Assembly: GCA_025449935.1 (NCBI GenBank)
Contig: JANWIJ010000035.1
Span: 1-64,000, forward strand
Source of the DNA: Chitinophagaceae bacterium
Lineage (GTDB): Bacteria > Bacteroidota > Bacteroidia > Chitinophagales > Chitinophagaceae
Direction: 5' to 3'
Length of the DNA stretch: 64,000 nt
A model generated the notes under the pieces. The model saw only the letters and a program-made list of their open reading frames with translations. It made no database searches and was not told the DNA's origin. Below are positions 44,901 through 53,816 of this stretch, piece by piece. The translations under genes were made by a program, and so were the position numbers. Every line of letters starts with the position of its first letter. Within the stretch, counting starts at the first letter, position 1.

Positions 44901-45173
44901 ATGGCCTGTTCTGCAGATGCCATTGTATTCGGAAACGTGCACGACAAAGAAAGCCGGATCAATAAAGTGCGGGCGGAAAACAAACAGCGGACCTTCCATG
45001 TGCTGGAGCAACTGCATGTGCTGCCAAACATTACTTACCTGGCCAAAGTAAGAAATACAGAGGAGGCAGATCACAAATGGCAGGCCCACGATGCCGGTGA
45101 GCATAAAGAAGCAGGACATAAGGCGGACAGCACATTGCCGTCAGTGCCGAAAACCGAAGGAGCGCAACATTAA
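41967..45173 (+). CDS. actB: alternative complex III iron-sulfur/molybdopterin-like subunit ActB
   Basis: A 1068-residue subunit. A twin-arginine-type signal (Arg47-Arg48-Asp-Phe-Leu-Lys) leads to AASC with Cys67, suggesting export and lipid anchoring. The large middle domain resembles molybdopterin oxidoreductases; in characterised complexes it binds no cofactor. The C-terminal part is a ferredoxin-like domain with four cysteine clusters: CYGCGACVVACH near 784, CQHCDNAPCENVCP near 845, CIGTRYCANNCP near 872, and CSFC/CQMAC around 950-985. These hold the iron-sulfur clusters linking quinol oxidation to ActA. Confidence 0.95.
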   Translation: MSNKYWQSFGEMNDPENFQKMAQDEFHEELPFEGFDDKGLIDAKAPRRDFLKYLGFSTAAATLAASCKIPVKKAIPYANKPENLVPGVAKYYATTYVQDGDVIPVVAKVRDGRPIKLEGNVLENSLYATGGTSARAQASVLDLYDMYRLKFPQHRVKGGSDGKEIKFEEVPTFEQFDKMVGDAMRAAAGSVVLLTGTVVSPSTKDIIAKFPNIKHVQYDAVSYSGMLLANEAGGFGRKLPSYDFGAAKIIVSLGADFLGTWLSPVEFAKGYSKGRKIDEKNPAMSKHYQFESHLSMTGSNADERFTHRPSETGAVALDILNLINGTEGEPTIADAKLEAGIKKAVADLKAHMGESLVVCGSNDKNVQVIVNAINNAIGAFGKTIDWSKPVNYRQGIDSDMNDLVGQMEAGQVGTLMICGANPAYNYHNPAKFKAALTKVRVTVSFNEKMDETTELCEYILPTHHYLESWGDAEPKPGIISFLQPTIYPLFKTRPYQTSLLKWNGDNREYETYFKEYWTGKLGGEEAFNKALQDGVKEDAAVATTAAGGYGAGGVAEASTAISSYKKGTGSEILLYQKVSIGTGSQAGNPWLQELPDPVSKATWDNYAMISVAKAKELGIKLNNDYEYYPEKPMIKLKVGNKEVELPILAIPGMNPETIAIAVGYGRNNALGVTAGEVGKNAYAFSSFNGTTVDYHVAGVTAENLHTKYKIAQTQKHNSYEDRKEVVRETTLAAFKAAPNVLPEYSEHLKEAFYKNSNNDFRQATLYPQHEQPGLKWGMNIDMNACYGCGACVVACHAENNVSVVGKREVLRYHDMHWLRIDRYFISDEKDPDNLKGVVFQPMLCQHCDNAPCENVCPVAATNHSAEGINQMAYNRCIGTRYCANNCPFKVRRFNWADYTGADSFPNNRDQSLVGKLDNVIEQMNDDLTRMVLNPDVTVRSRGVMEKCSFCIQKLQAAKLDAKKENRVLKDGDAKTACQMACSADAIVFGNVHDKESRINKVRAENKQRTFHVLEQLHVLPNITYLAKVRNTEEADHKWQAHDAGEHKEAGHKADSTLPSVPKTEGAQH

Positions 45174-45254
45174 TAAAGGGAATGTTGAATAGTTATATCG
45201 TGAAGAGAGCTTTGTTAGTTGGAATTTAATTATTTGGAATTTTTATAATCATTT

Positions 45255-46709
45255 ATGGCATTACTCAGGTACGAATCACAGGTAAGACCCCCACTGGTAG
45301 AAGGCGATAAAGATTACCACCAGGTAACCGAAGATATTTGCCGGCCGGTGGAAGCCAAACCATCTAAACTGTGGTGGGCGGGTTTTCTTATTTCCGTGGC
45401 ATTGCTTGGTTTTGGTGTTCTCTCTGTCACGATGGAAATAATTTATGGTACCGGGCAGTGGAACCTGAACAAAACCATTGGATGGGGTTGGGATATCACC
45501 AACTTCGTATGGTGGGTAGGTATCGGTCACGCCGGAACACTGATCTCGGCGATCCTGTTATTATTCCGCCAGGGATGGAGAACCGGGGTAAACCGTGCCG
45601 CAGAAGCAATGACCATTTTTGCGGTAATGTGTGCCGGTCAGTTCCCGATCTGGCACATGGGTCGTGTATGGAACGCTTTTTTTGTACTTCCTTATCCAAA
45701 TACAAGAGGCCCGCTGTGGGTGAATTTTAACTCACCACTGCTGTGGGACGTATTTGCGATCTCAACTTATTTTACTGTTTCCTTATTATTCTGGTATTCC
45801 GGTTTGCTGCCTGACCTGGCTACCCTGCGTGACCGGGCAAAGAAAAAATGGAGAAAAATGTTTTATGGAGTGGCAGCATTTGGCTGGACCGGGAGCACCA
45901 AGCACTGGCAGCGGCATGAAGCACTTTCCCTGGTGTTGGCAGGATTGAGTACACCACTGGTTTTGTCTGTGCACACGATCGTATCTTTTGACTTCGCTAC
46001 TTCGGTCGTTCCGGGCTGGCACACCACGATCTTCCCTCCTTATTTTGTTGCGGGGGCCATCTTTTCCGGGTTCGCGATGGTGCAAACCCTGCTGGTGGTA
46101 ACCAGGAAGGTATTGGGCTTACAGGAATATATTACCATCGAACACATCGATGTGATGAATAAGGTAATCGTTCTTACCGGATCCATTGTAGGTATTGCCT
46201 ACCTCACCGAACTGTTCATGGCCTGGTATTCGGCCACGGAATATGAAAATTTTGCATTTTTTGAAAACAGGTTGAACCTTAACAGCCCTTATGGATGGAG
46301 CTACTGGATCATGATGGGTTGTAATGTATTGTCGCCACAAATATTCTGGTTCAGGAAAATGAGACGTAACCTGGTGGTGACATTCTTTATGTCGATCCTC
46401 GTGAATATCGGGATGTGGTTCGAACGGTTTGTGATCATCGTGACTTCGGTGTACCGGGATTACCTGCCCAGTGCCTGGAGTACTTATTACACACCGAGCA
46501 TTTGGGAGGTTGGATTTTACCTGGGAACATTCGGGTTGTTCTTTACCTGTTATTTCCTGTTCTCCAAATTCTTCCCGGTTATCGCGATTGCGGAGATCAA
46601 ACACATATTGAAACGGAGCGGGGAAAACTATAAAGAAAAGATGGATGAGATCGAACACGAAGATGTGAATGAGTTTAGCGAGAAACATGGGCATGACCAT
46701 GGGGCTTAG
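45255..46709 (+). CDS. actC: alternative complex III quinol-binding membrane subunit ActC
   Basis: A 484-residue integral membrane protein of the NrfD/PsrC family with about ten transmembrane helices. It oxidises menaquinol at the membrane surface and passes electrons to the iron-sulfur clusters of ActB. The N-terminal 40 residues are polar, and the tail is His-rich (EKHGHDHGA). It follows actB by 81 bp; the gap includes two TTGGAATTT units of the kind found elsewhere in this operon. Confidence 0.94.
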   Translation: MALLRYESQVRPPLVEGDKDYHQVTEDICRPVEAKPSKLWWAGFLISVALLGFGVLSVTMEIIYGTGQWNLNKTIGWGWDITNFVWWVGIGHAGTLISAILLLFRQGWRTGVNRAAEAMTIFAVMCAGQFPIWHMGRVWNAFFVLPYPNTRGPLWVNFNSPLLWDVFAISTYFTVSLLFWYSGLLPDLATLRDRAKKKWRKMFYGVAAFGWTGSTKHWQRHEALSLVLAGLSTPLVLSVHTIVSFDFATSVVPGWHTTIFPPYFVAGAIFSGFAMVQTLLVVTRKVLGLQEYITIEHIDVMNKVIVLTGSIVGIAYLTELFMAWYSATEYENFAFFENRLNLNSPYGWSYWIMMGCNVLSPQIFWFRKMRRNLVVTFFMSILVNIGMWFERFVIIVTSVYRDYLPSAWSTYYTPSIWEVGFYLGTFGLFFTCYFLFSKFFPVIAIAEIKHILKRSGENYKEKMDEIEHEDVNEFSEKHGHDHGA

Positions 46710-46722
46710 CGAAAAGTAGTTA

Positions 46723-46745
46723 GCTGGTAGCCGTTAGCTACCAGC
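46723..46745. repeat. 9-bp perfect hairpin in actC-actD gap
   Basis: GCTGGTAGC and GCTACCAGC pair around a 5-nt loop. No T-run follows, so it should not end transcription. It may stabilise the upstream message or be an interspersed repeat, since similar GCTAGC-rich units follow at 46791-46822. Confidence 0.55.
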
Positions 46746-46830
46746 CAATGGTTCAGGATAGAAGAAAGTATTTTTTGGAACAATTATTTCAAGCTGGCTG
46801 TAGCGGCTAGCAGCTAAAAGCTGAATAAAA

Positions 46831-47421
46831 ATGGCTGTAAAAAAGTTTGTAACGGGAAATTTTTATGACGAAGCAGTATTGTTTCCTGCCGTAAAAAAAG
46901 TACGCCGTGCCGGGTATAAGATCCACGATGTCTTTACTCCATTCCCGATTCATGGATTGGATAAGGCCATGGGTCTCCGTGATACCAGCCTGCATACTGC
47001 TGGTTTTATTTATGGTATCACCGGTACAGCAACCGCGGTTGGTTTCATTACCTGGGCCTTAACGGTGGACTGGCAGATCAATTTTGGTGGTAAGCCGTTT
47101 TTTGCTTTACCGGCCTGGATTCCTATCACGTTTGAGCTGACCGTACTCTTTGCGGCTGTTGGAATGGTACTGACATTCTGCTACCTGTGCCAGCTGGCTC
47201 CTTTTGTGAGGAAGGATCATTTTAACCTGCGTTCAACGGATGACACTTTTGTTATGGCCCTGGAGTGCACGGATAAAACCAATGATGCCGAAGCCATGGG
47301 TTTTTTACAAAGTATTGGTGCTTCAGAAGTACAGGTACAATATAAGGAAACAGGCTGGTGGCTGGGTCGTTATGATAAGGAAACAAAAAGGTTCGGGCTG
47401 AAAGAAGAAGCGGTTCATTAA
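46831..47421 (+). CDS. actD: alternative complex III subunit ActD (DUF3341)
   Basis: A 196-residue protein of the DUF3341 family. The N-terminal half is soluble (KKVRRAGYKIHDVFTPFPIHG), followed by two membrane helices (about 62-80 and 100-125). It is a structural subunit that joins the ActC/ActF membrane part. The position between actC and actE is the usual one. Confidence 0.93.
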   Translation: MAVKKFVTGNFYDEAVLFPAVKKVRRAGYKIHDVFTPFPIHGLDKAMGLRDTSLHTAGFIYGITGTATAVGFITWALTVDWQINFGGKPFFALPAWIPITFELTVLFAAVGMVLTFCYLCQLAPFVRKDHFNLRSTDDTFVMALECTDKTNDAEAMGFLQSIGASEVQVQYKETGWWLGRYDKETKRFGLKEEAVH

Positions 47422-47440
47422 TAATATATAATTATTGAGG

Positions 47441-48076
47441 ATGAAAAAAATCGGGATTATAACAACAGGGGTAGTGTTGATAGCGGTGCTTGCAGGCTGC
47501 AGTAAGGTGAGGCGTAACCCGGGCAGGGTCTATATGCCCGATATGGCGTACAGCCGTGCGTATGAAACGTATTCCTCTACAGAAAACCTGCAGCAAAAAG
47601 GAATTCATTATTCCGCTAAACCGGTAGCCGGTACCATTGCCCGCGGGGATATGGCGGCTTATGCTTTGATGAACGATTCAGCCGGCTATGCTAATTCCCA
47701 AAGTATTATCAATCCATTGCCGGCACTCGATGCTAAACAATACCTCGAGGCGGCCAGGCTATATTTAATTAATTGTGGTATCTGTCATGGAGAAAAACTG
47801 GATGGGAATGGTCCTTTGTGGAATGACGGGAGCGGTCCTTACCCGGCGGCACCCAAGAATTTTATGGCGGCTGATATGAAAGCCATGGCCCCAGGTACCA
47901 TGTTTCATTCCGTTACTTATGGCAAAAACCTGATGGGAAGCTACGCGTCCCAGCTAAGCACAGAACAACGCTGGATGGTGATTCATTATATAAAGGAAAA
48001 GCAGGCGGTAACAACCGGCGGAAAAGACACAACCGCTGCTGTGGCTGACACGACGCTTAAAGCAAAACTGAACTGA
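47441..48076 (+). CDS. actE: alternative complex III monoheme cytochrome ActE
   Basis: A 211-residue lipoprotein cytochrome. The N-terminus has a lipobox (VLAGC, Cys about 20), and the heme motif is Cys112-Gly-Ile-Cys-His116 with a probable Met ligand downstream. It carries electrons out of the complex toward the oxidase. The ATG at 47441 is preferred to a TTG two codons earlier. It lies 19 bp behind actD. Confidence 0.93.
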   Translation: MKKIGIITTGVVLIAVLAGCSKVRRNPGRVYMPDMAYSRAYETYSSTENLQQKGIHYSAKPVAGTIARGDMAAYALMNDSAGYANSQSIINPLPALDAKQYLEAARLYLINCGICHGEKLDGNGPLWNDGSGPYPAAPKNFMAADMKAMAPGTMFHSVTYGKNLMGSYASQLSTEQRWMVIHYIKEKQAVTTGGKDTTAAVADTTLKAKLN

Positions 48077-48103
48077 TATTTTTGAAGCAATAAAAAAACA
48101 GTG

Positions 48104-49330
48104 ATGACATTACGGGAAAAGTTTATAGTACCAAAAAGATATAACGCGATAGCCATTACACTGATGGTAATCGGCGCATTGGCCATTATCGGGTTGTATG
48201 TAACACACGGAGCCAAAGACGATGCGCATAAACAGGCCCGTTTCTGGGGGTCATTGCTCCAGAACAGTGTTTACTTTTTGCTGGTCGTGAACGCCGCCAT
48301 GTTTTTTATTTGCGCCACTACGCTGGCATGGGGAGGATGGCAAATGGCTTTCCGCCGGGTTTCTGAAGCCATTTCAACCTGTGTGCCCGTCATCGGGATC
48401 ATTGCTGCAGTTATTTTGTTGTCGATCTGTTTCGGGAACAATCATGAGTTATATCACTGGACAGATACTGAGCATGTGAAACATGATCCGATCCTTAATT
48501 TTAAGAAAGGCTTTTTAAATAAGAATTTTTTTGCGGGCTGGACGATTTTTACCATTGTGGCCTGGTCAGTGCTCGGCTGGAAGATCAGGAAACTTTCCAG
48601 GAGTATTGATGACAAACCACTGACCATCGAACAGGGAAAAAAATATGTTTGGAATAATACCGTCTGGGCGGCCATATTCATCGTGATTTTCTCCCTGACC
48701 GTGATGTCTTCTATTCCGTGGTTATGGCTGATGAGTATAGATGCGCACTGGTACAGCACCATGTACAGCTGGTATACCTTTGCCAGCACCTTCGTCGGCG
48801 GTCTTGCCCTGATCACGCTGTTTGTTGTATTCCTGAAAAATAACAATTACCTGGAGCTGGTGAATGAAGAGCATCTTCATGACCTGGGCAAGTTCATTTT
48901 TGCGTTTTCTATTTTCTGGACTTATCTGTGGTTTTCCCAGTTCATGCTGATCTGGTATGCCAATATCCCGGAAGAAACCACCTATTTCAAACCAAGGGCG
49001 CAGGGAATATACAGCGGCATTTTCTGGCTGATGTTTATGATAAACTTCCTGGCCCCGCTATTACTATTAATGCGCAGGGGGGCGAAACGGAATTATTCAA
49101 CCATGACATTTATGTGCCTGCTGATGATATTCGGTCACTGGCTGGATTTTTTCCAGATGGTATTCCCCGGCCCGTCACCTGATCATGTACCGGTACTGTT
49201 ATGGGATTTTGGCGTGGCGCTGGGTTTTGTGGGCCTGATCATGTTTGTAACCGGCAGGGCACTGAGCCGGGCACCGCTGATTGCAAAGAATCATCCTTTT
49301 ATAAAGGAAAGTGTGATACATCATACGTAA
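48104..49330 (+). CDS. actF: alternative complex III membrane subunit ActF
   Basis: A 408-residue polytopic membrane protein with about ten helices, distantly related to ActC. In known complexes ActF has no quinol site of its own but may contribute a proton path. HWTDTEHVKHD and HGAKDDAHKQARFWG are polar loops typical of the family. A GTG immediately before the ATG at 48104 is less likely as the start. It is 27 bp from actE. Confidence 0.93.
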   Translation: MTLREKFIVPKRYNAIAITLMVIGALAIIGLYVTHGAKDDAHKQARFWGSLLQNSVYFLLVVNAAMFFICATTLAWGGWQMAFRRVSEAISTCVPVIGIIAAVILLSICFGNNHELYHWTDTEHVKHDPILNFKKGFLNKNFFAGWTIFTIVAWSVLGWKIRKLSRSIDDKPLTIEQGKKYVWNNTVWAAIFIVIFSLTVMSSIPWLWLMSIDAHWYSTMYSWYTFASTFVGGLALITLFVVFLKNNNYLELVNEEHLHDLGKFIFAFSIFWTYLWFSQFMLIWYANIPEETTYFKPRAQGIYSGIFWLMFMINFLAPLLLLMRRGAKRNYSTMTFMCLLMIFGHWLDFFQMVFPGPSPDHVPVLLWDFGVALGFVGLIMFVTGRALSRAPLIAKNHPFIKESVIHHT

Positions 49331-49404
49331 TATAGGAGAAGAGTTGAACCGGAAGTCGTTGGAATTTGAAATTTTTAATGTGAATTCTTAATTGCTGATA
49401 GATT

Positions 49405-50466
49405 ATGCAAACATTTTTCATCATTGCGATCCTGGGTCTTGGATTTCTGATCACCTTCCAGATAGCCAAGGCAAGTGAATATGTCGCCGTTTTACGCGGG
49501 GAAGAAAAAGCGCGTAAACAGACCAATAAAGTCAATGCGTTCATGTTGCTTGCATTTCTGATTCTGGGATTGATCGGCGTATGGTATTGCAATGAAGAGC
49601 TGAAAGGAAAAATACTGGGGAAACCGGCATCTGATCACGGCGTACTGATTGACCGGATGCTGTATATTACTATCATCATTACTTTTATCGTATTTCTTAT
49701 TACCCAGATAGCCCTGTTCTGGTTCTCCTTTAAATACCAGGAATCCGACAAAAGAAAAGCTTACTACTATCCTCACAATAACAAACTGGAAGTTATCTGG
49801 ACGGTGATACCCGCCATTGCCCTGACAGTACTCGTGGGGTTTGGAATTTTTTACTGGTTCAAAATAACGGGTAATGCTCCCAAGGATGCCATGCAGGTAG
49901 AAGTGACCGGCAGCCAGTTTAAATGGGAGTTTCGTTATCCCGGCAAAGATGGCCCGGGGGGACAAGGCATATTTGGAAAACGATATTTCAAAAACACCAA
50001 TGAGGCAAAAGGAAATCCCCTGGGACAGTTATGGGATGATCCGGCCAACCATGATGATATATATATCAGCGGGGATGCGATGCACCTGGTGGTGAATAAA
50101 CCCGTTAAGCTGGTCATTGGCGCCAAAGATGTAATACATGATGTTGGTCTTGCGCATTTCCGGATGAAAATGGATGCTGTCCCGGGTACACCCACCACCA
50201 TGTGGTTCACCCCCACCATAACGACCAAACAAATGATCAAGGATAGTGGTAATCCTGATTTTGTGTACGAGATTTCCTGCGACCAGATGTGTGGTAAGGG
50301 TCACTGGAGCATGAGAGGTACTATTATTGTAGAAACACAGGAAGAGTTTGATGCCTGGATGGCTACCAAGAAGCCTCAGTATTTAGTAGCCAACCCGGAT
50401 AAGGATCCCAATGCGGCAAAGACAGACAGTGTAAAAACAGTGGCCGTTGTTGCGAACGATAAATAA
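49405..50466 (+). CDS. coxB: cytochrome c oxidase subunit II
   Basis: A 353-residue subunit with three hydrophobic segments (near 1-20, 48-65 and 85-110, plus one near 140) and a periplasmic CuA domain. The CuA ligands are intact: His245 (VIHDVG), then Cys292, Cys296, His300 and Met303 (CDQMCGKGHWSM). No cytochrome c domain is fused, so it must receive electrons from the complex III cytochromes directly or through a carrier. It lies 74 bp behind actF, in the usual order. Confidence 0.95.
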   Translation: MQTFFIIAILGLGFLITFQIAKASEYVAVLRGEEKARKQTNKVNAFMLLAFLILGLIGVWYCNEELKGKILGKPASDHGVLIDRMLYITIIITFIVFLITQIALFWFSFKYQESDKRKAYYYPHNNKLEVIWTVIPAIALTVLVGFGIFYWFKITGNAPKDAMQVEVTGSQFKWEFRYPGKDGPGGQGIFGKRYFKNTNEAKGNPLGQLWDDPANHDDIYISGDAMHLVVNKPVKLVIGAKDVIHDVGLAHFRMKMDAVPGTPTTMWFTPTITTKQMIKDSGNPDFVYEISCDQMCGKGHWSMRGTIIVETQEEFDAWMATKKPQYLVANPDKDPNAAKTDSVKTVAVVANDK

Positions 50467-50551
50467 ATGGGAGTGCTGAACCCAGGCACTCATTAAATAA
50501 TTGATTTTTTGAAACCCTCCGGTAGCGGAGATCAGGATAAAAAATAAGATT

Positions 50552-52360
50552 ATGAGCGAAGTAACGAATATGCATTCCGGGGCAATGGCCGGACATGCGG
50601 TGCATCATGAAGACCATCATGGCCATCATAAGGAAACCTTTGTGTCGAAGTACATCTTCAGCATGGATCACAAAACGATCGCAAAGCAGTTCCTGGTCAC
50701 CGGGATCATCTGGGCCATCATCGGCGGTTTATTTTCAGTGCTGTTCCGGTTGCAACTGGGATATCCGGACCAGAGCTTCCCCATTCTCGAAACGATGTTT
50801 GGTCATTGGGCGGCCGGCGGCCAGATCAAACCTGAATTTTATTACGCATTGATCACCATGCACGGAACCGTGCTGGTGTTTTTTGTTCTTACAGCCGGGT
50901 TGAGCGGAACTTTTGCCAATCTCCTCATCCCGCTGCAGATCGGTGCCAGGGATATGGCCTCTCCATTTCTCAACATGCTTTCCTATTGGTTTTTTTTCAT
51001 GGCCAGTGTAGTGATGCTTTCTTCCATATTCATCCAAACTGGTCCGGCCTCGGGCGGTTGGACGATGTATCCGCCATTAAGTGCCTTGCGGCAGGCGGGT
51101 GACGGATCCAAACTGGGTTCGGATCTCTGGCTGGTCGGTATGGCATTATTTATCATTTCCCAGTTGCTGGCTGGTCTGAACTATATTTCAACGATCCTCA
51201 ACATGCGGACCAAGGGAATGAGCATGACCAGGATGCCGCTGACCGTTTGGGCGCTTTTCTTTACCGCAGTACTGGGTGTATTATCATTCCCGGTATTATT
51301 GTCCGGCGCCATCCTGTTATTGTTCGACCGTAATATCGGAACGAGTTTCTTCCTGAGTGATATCGTGATAAACGGTGAGATACTGCCGAATGAAGGAGGA
51401 AGCGCGATCCTGTACCAGCACTTATTCTGGTTCCTGGGTCACCCGGAAGTATATATTATTCTATTACCCGCTATGGGAATGGTGTCGGAAATATTATCCG
51501 TCAACTCGCGAAAGCCAATCTTTGGATACATGGCGATGCTGGGTTCGCTGTTCGCCATTTGTATACTTGCGTTCCTGGTATGGGCGCACCACATGTTCGT
51601 AACGGGGCTGAATCCATTCCTGGGTTCGGTATTCGTACTGCTAACACTGTTGATCGCCGTTCCCTCAGCTATTAAAGTATTTAACTGGCTGACCACGCTA
51701 TGGCGGGGAAATATCAGGTTCACGCCGGCGACACTCTTCGCGATTGGATTTGTGAGCTTATTCATTTCCGGTGGTCTGACAGGTATTTTCGTGGGTAACT
51801 CCACTATTGATATCCATCTGCACGATACCATGTTCGTGGTGGCACACTTCCATATTGTGATGGGGGTAGCTTCTTTCTTTGGCATGTTTGCCGGTGTGTA
51901 TCACTGGTTCCCGAAAATGTTTGGGCGTTACCTGAACAGCACATTGGGCTACATGCATTTCTGGGTAACCATGATCGGTTCTTACCTGATCTTCTGGCCG
52001 ATGCACTACCAGGGCCTGGCGGGTATTCCGCGGCGCTACCTGGACAAGAGCGGATGGACCTCCTTTAATGGATTCCCCGAACTGGATAAAATGATCACGA
52101 TCGTTTCCATCATTGTATTTGCGGTACAGCTGATGTTTGTATTTAATTTCTTTTATTCCATTTTCAAAGGAAGAAAAGTGACTACCAAAAACCCCTGGGG
52201 TGCCAATACGCTGGAATGGACAACACCGATACGTCCCGGTCATGGTAACTGGGAAGGGGAAATTCCCGAAGTTCACCGCTGGGCATACGATTATGGTAAA
52301 GACGGAAGAGAGTTTATTCCGCAGGATGAGCCGATTGGGGAGAATGAAAGTAAACATTAG
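50552..52360 (+). CDS. coxA: cytochrome c oxidase subunit I
   Basis: A 602-residue heme-copper oxidase catalytic subunit with about twelve helices. The low-spin heme ligand lies in TMHGTVLVF (about residue 104), CuB ligands in GHPEVYI (near 296) and AHHMF (near 345), and the heme ligands in HLHDTMFVVAHFHIV (near 423). The His in GHPEVY is cross-linked to Tyr in type-A oxidases. The N-terminus is unusually His-rich (HAVHHEDHHGHHK). It reduces oxygen and pumps protons. Confidence 0.96.
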   Translation: MSEVTNMHSGAMAGHAVHHEDHHGHHKETFVSKYIFSMDHKTIAKQFLVTGIIWAIIGGLFSVLFRLQLGYPDQSFPILETMFGHWAAGGQIKPEFYYALITMHGTVLVFFVLTAGLSGTFANLLIPLQIGARDMASPFLNMLSYWFFFMASVVMLSSIFIQTGPASGGWTMYPPLSALRQAGDGSKLGSDLWLVGMALFIISQLLAGLNYISTILNMRTKGMSMTRMPLTVWALFFTAVLGVLSFPVLLSGAILLLFDRNIGTSFFLSDIVINGEILPNEGGSAILYQHLFWFLGHPEVYIILLPAMGMVSEILSVNSRKPIFGYMAMLGSLFAICILAFLVWAHHMFVTGLNPFLGSVFVLLTLLIAVPSAIKVFNWLTTLWRGNIRFTPATLFAIGFVSLFISGGLTGIFVGNSTIDIHLHDTMFVVAHFHIVMGVASFFGMFAGVYHWFPKMFGRYLNSTLGYMHFWVTMIGSYLIFWPMHYQGLAGIPRRYLDKSGWTSFNGFPELDKMITIVSIIVFAVQLMFVFNFFYSIFKGRKVTTKNPWGANTLEWTTPIRPGHGNWEGEIPEVHRWAYDYGKDGREFIPQDEPIGENESKH

Positions 52361-52412
52361 TGAATAGAAGCCGGTAGCCGGCAGGTGTTCTTATATAACA
52401 AGCGGAAGCGAG

Positions 52413-53297
52413 ATGAAGAAGGTTAAAGATTATTTACAGCTGGTCAAGCTTTCGCTGAGTATCATGGTAGTGTTCAGTAGTGTCATCAGTTTTATGCTGA
52501 CAAAAGGATATGACGCGTACGAGGACAAATTATTCAGGATACTAATGCTCTTTGCAGGTGGGATGCTGGTAACAGGCAGTGCTAACGCAATTAACCAGGT
52601 AGTTGAAAAAGATACCGATGCGATGATGAAGCGAACGGCGAAAAGACCGGTTGCTGCGGGTCGCATGAGTGTCACAGAAGGATGGGCATTCGCCATCATT
52701 ACCGGTGCAGCCGGTGTGCTGGTACTGGGAAACTATTTCAACTGGCTGGCAGCGGGATTGGCAGTGTTTAGTTTGTTCCTGTACGCATTTATTTATACGC
52801 CGTTGAAGAAAGTAAACTCAATCGCCGTATTGGTAGGTGCAGTTCCGGGAGCCTTACCCTGTTTGATCGGCTGGGCAGCCGGTGAAAATAACCTGGGAAT
52901 GGGTGGCTGGATTTTGTTTGCGTTTCAATTCTTCTGGCAGTTCCCGCATTTCTGGGCAATTGCCTGGGTGGCGCACAGGGATTATTCTACGGCGGGTTTC
53001 AAATTGTTGCCCGCAGAAGAAGGGCCGACAAAATTCACAGCGATGCAGACAATTGCTTATTCGCTGATCCTGGTGCCGGTTACCCTGTTGCCTTTTTTCA
53101 CGGGGATGTGCAGTTATGCAGGCACCCGCGGAATGGTCGCGGTTGGATTGGTATTGCTGGCCAATGTATTTATGACCTGGCGCTGTGTGAACCTGTATAA
53201 TAAGATGGATGTATCATCGGCCAGGAAAGTGATGTTTGGCAGCTATATGTATTTACCGGTGGTGATGCTGGCCTGGTTACTGAGTAAAGCTGTTTGA
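52413..53297 (+). CDS. ctaB: protoheme IX farnesyltransferase
   Basis: A 294-residue UbiA-type membrane enzyme that makes heme O from heme B for the oxidase. The aspartate-rich site NAINQVVEKDTDAMMKRT (about 59-77) and a second loop are present, with about nine helices. It lies 52 bp behind coxA and supplies its cofactor; ctaA is not in the window. Confidence 0.94.
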   Translation: MKKVKDYLQLVKLSLSIMVVFSSVISFMLTKGYDAYEDKLFRILMLFAGGMLVTGSANAINQVVEKDTDAMMKRTAKRPVAAGRMSVTEGWAFAIITGAAGVLVLGNYFNWLAAGLAVFSLFLYAFIYTPLKKVNSIAVLVGAVPGALPCLIGWAAGENNLGMGGWILFAFQFFWQFPHFWAIAWVAHRDYSTAGFKLLPAEEGPTKFTAMQTIAYSLILVPVTLLPFFTGMCSYAGTRGMVAVGLVLLANVFMTWRCVNLYNKMDVSSARKVMFGSYMYLPVVMLAWLLSKAV

Positions 53298-53336
53298 AAA
53301 TATTCATAAATTCCAGAATGAAAAATTCCAAATTCC

Positions 53337-53711
53337 ATGTTTGGGCATGCATTAGAGGAGAGATGTTTTCAATTCGCAAAGAGGATCCGGACATTTTCCA
53401 GGAAATTGAAGAAGGATGTGGAAAATATTCAGGATATCAAACAATTAGTAAGAGCCAGTGCATCGGTAGGTGCAAATTATATCGAGGCAAATGAGCATGT
53501 GGGCCCTGCAGATTTAAAATACCGGATCCGCATTAGCAGGAAGGAAGCGAAAGAAGTAATGCATTTTTTGGGATTAGTTGAAGTGTTTGGCAATAATGAA
53601 CTGGAAGCAGAAAAGGGTTTTTTGATAGACGAGGCAGACCAGTTAAGGAAAATTTCTCGGCCATGCTCAATAAACTGGAAAATAGGAAAGAGACTGTTTT
53701 GTGACTTATAA
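53337..53711 (+). pseudogene. four-helix-bundle (S23-type) protein, probably frameshifted near its end
   Basis: The protein reads like the Bacteroidota S23/four-helix-bundle family: LEERCFQFAKRIRTF, then VRASASVGANYIEANE and RIRISRKEAKEVMHFL. The last 19 residues (SRPCSINWKIGKRLFCDL) do not fit. Adding one T to the TTT at 53653-53655 restores FSAMLNKLENRKETVL and a stop at 53702, the expected end. Either a real frameshift or a sequence error is possible. A stop just upstream at 53319 leaves the ATG at 53337 as the only start. It interrupts the cox gene order. Confidence 0.8.
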
Positions 53712-53714
53712 TCT

Positions 53715-53800
53715 GATTTAGGATTAGGAGTTTGGAATTTGGAATTTGTTGTTTGGAATTTAGAATTTGTTATTTGGAATTTAATATTTAGGATTTCGAT
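53715..53800. repeat. tandem TTTGGAATTT-type repeat
   Basis: At least four units of the form (T)TTGGAATTT or TAGAATTTG follow one another before the first subunit III gene. Similar units occur at 45219-45243 and 49358-49370 in the same operon. No gene is encoded. Confidence 0.65.
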
Positions 53801-53816
53801 TTTTAATGAGCCATAT

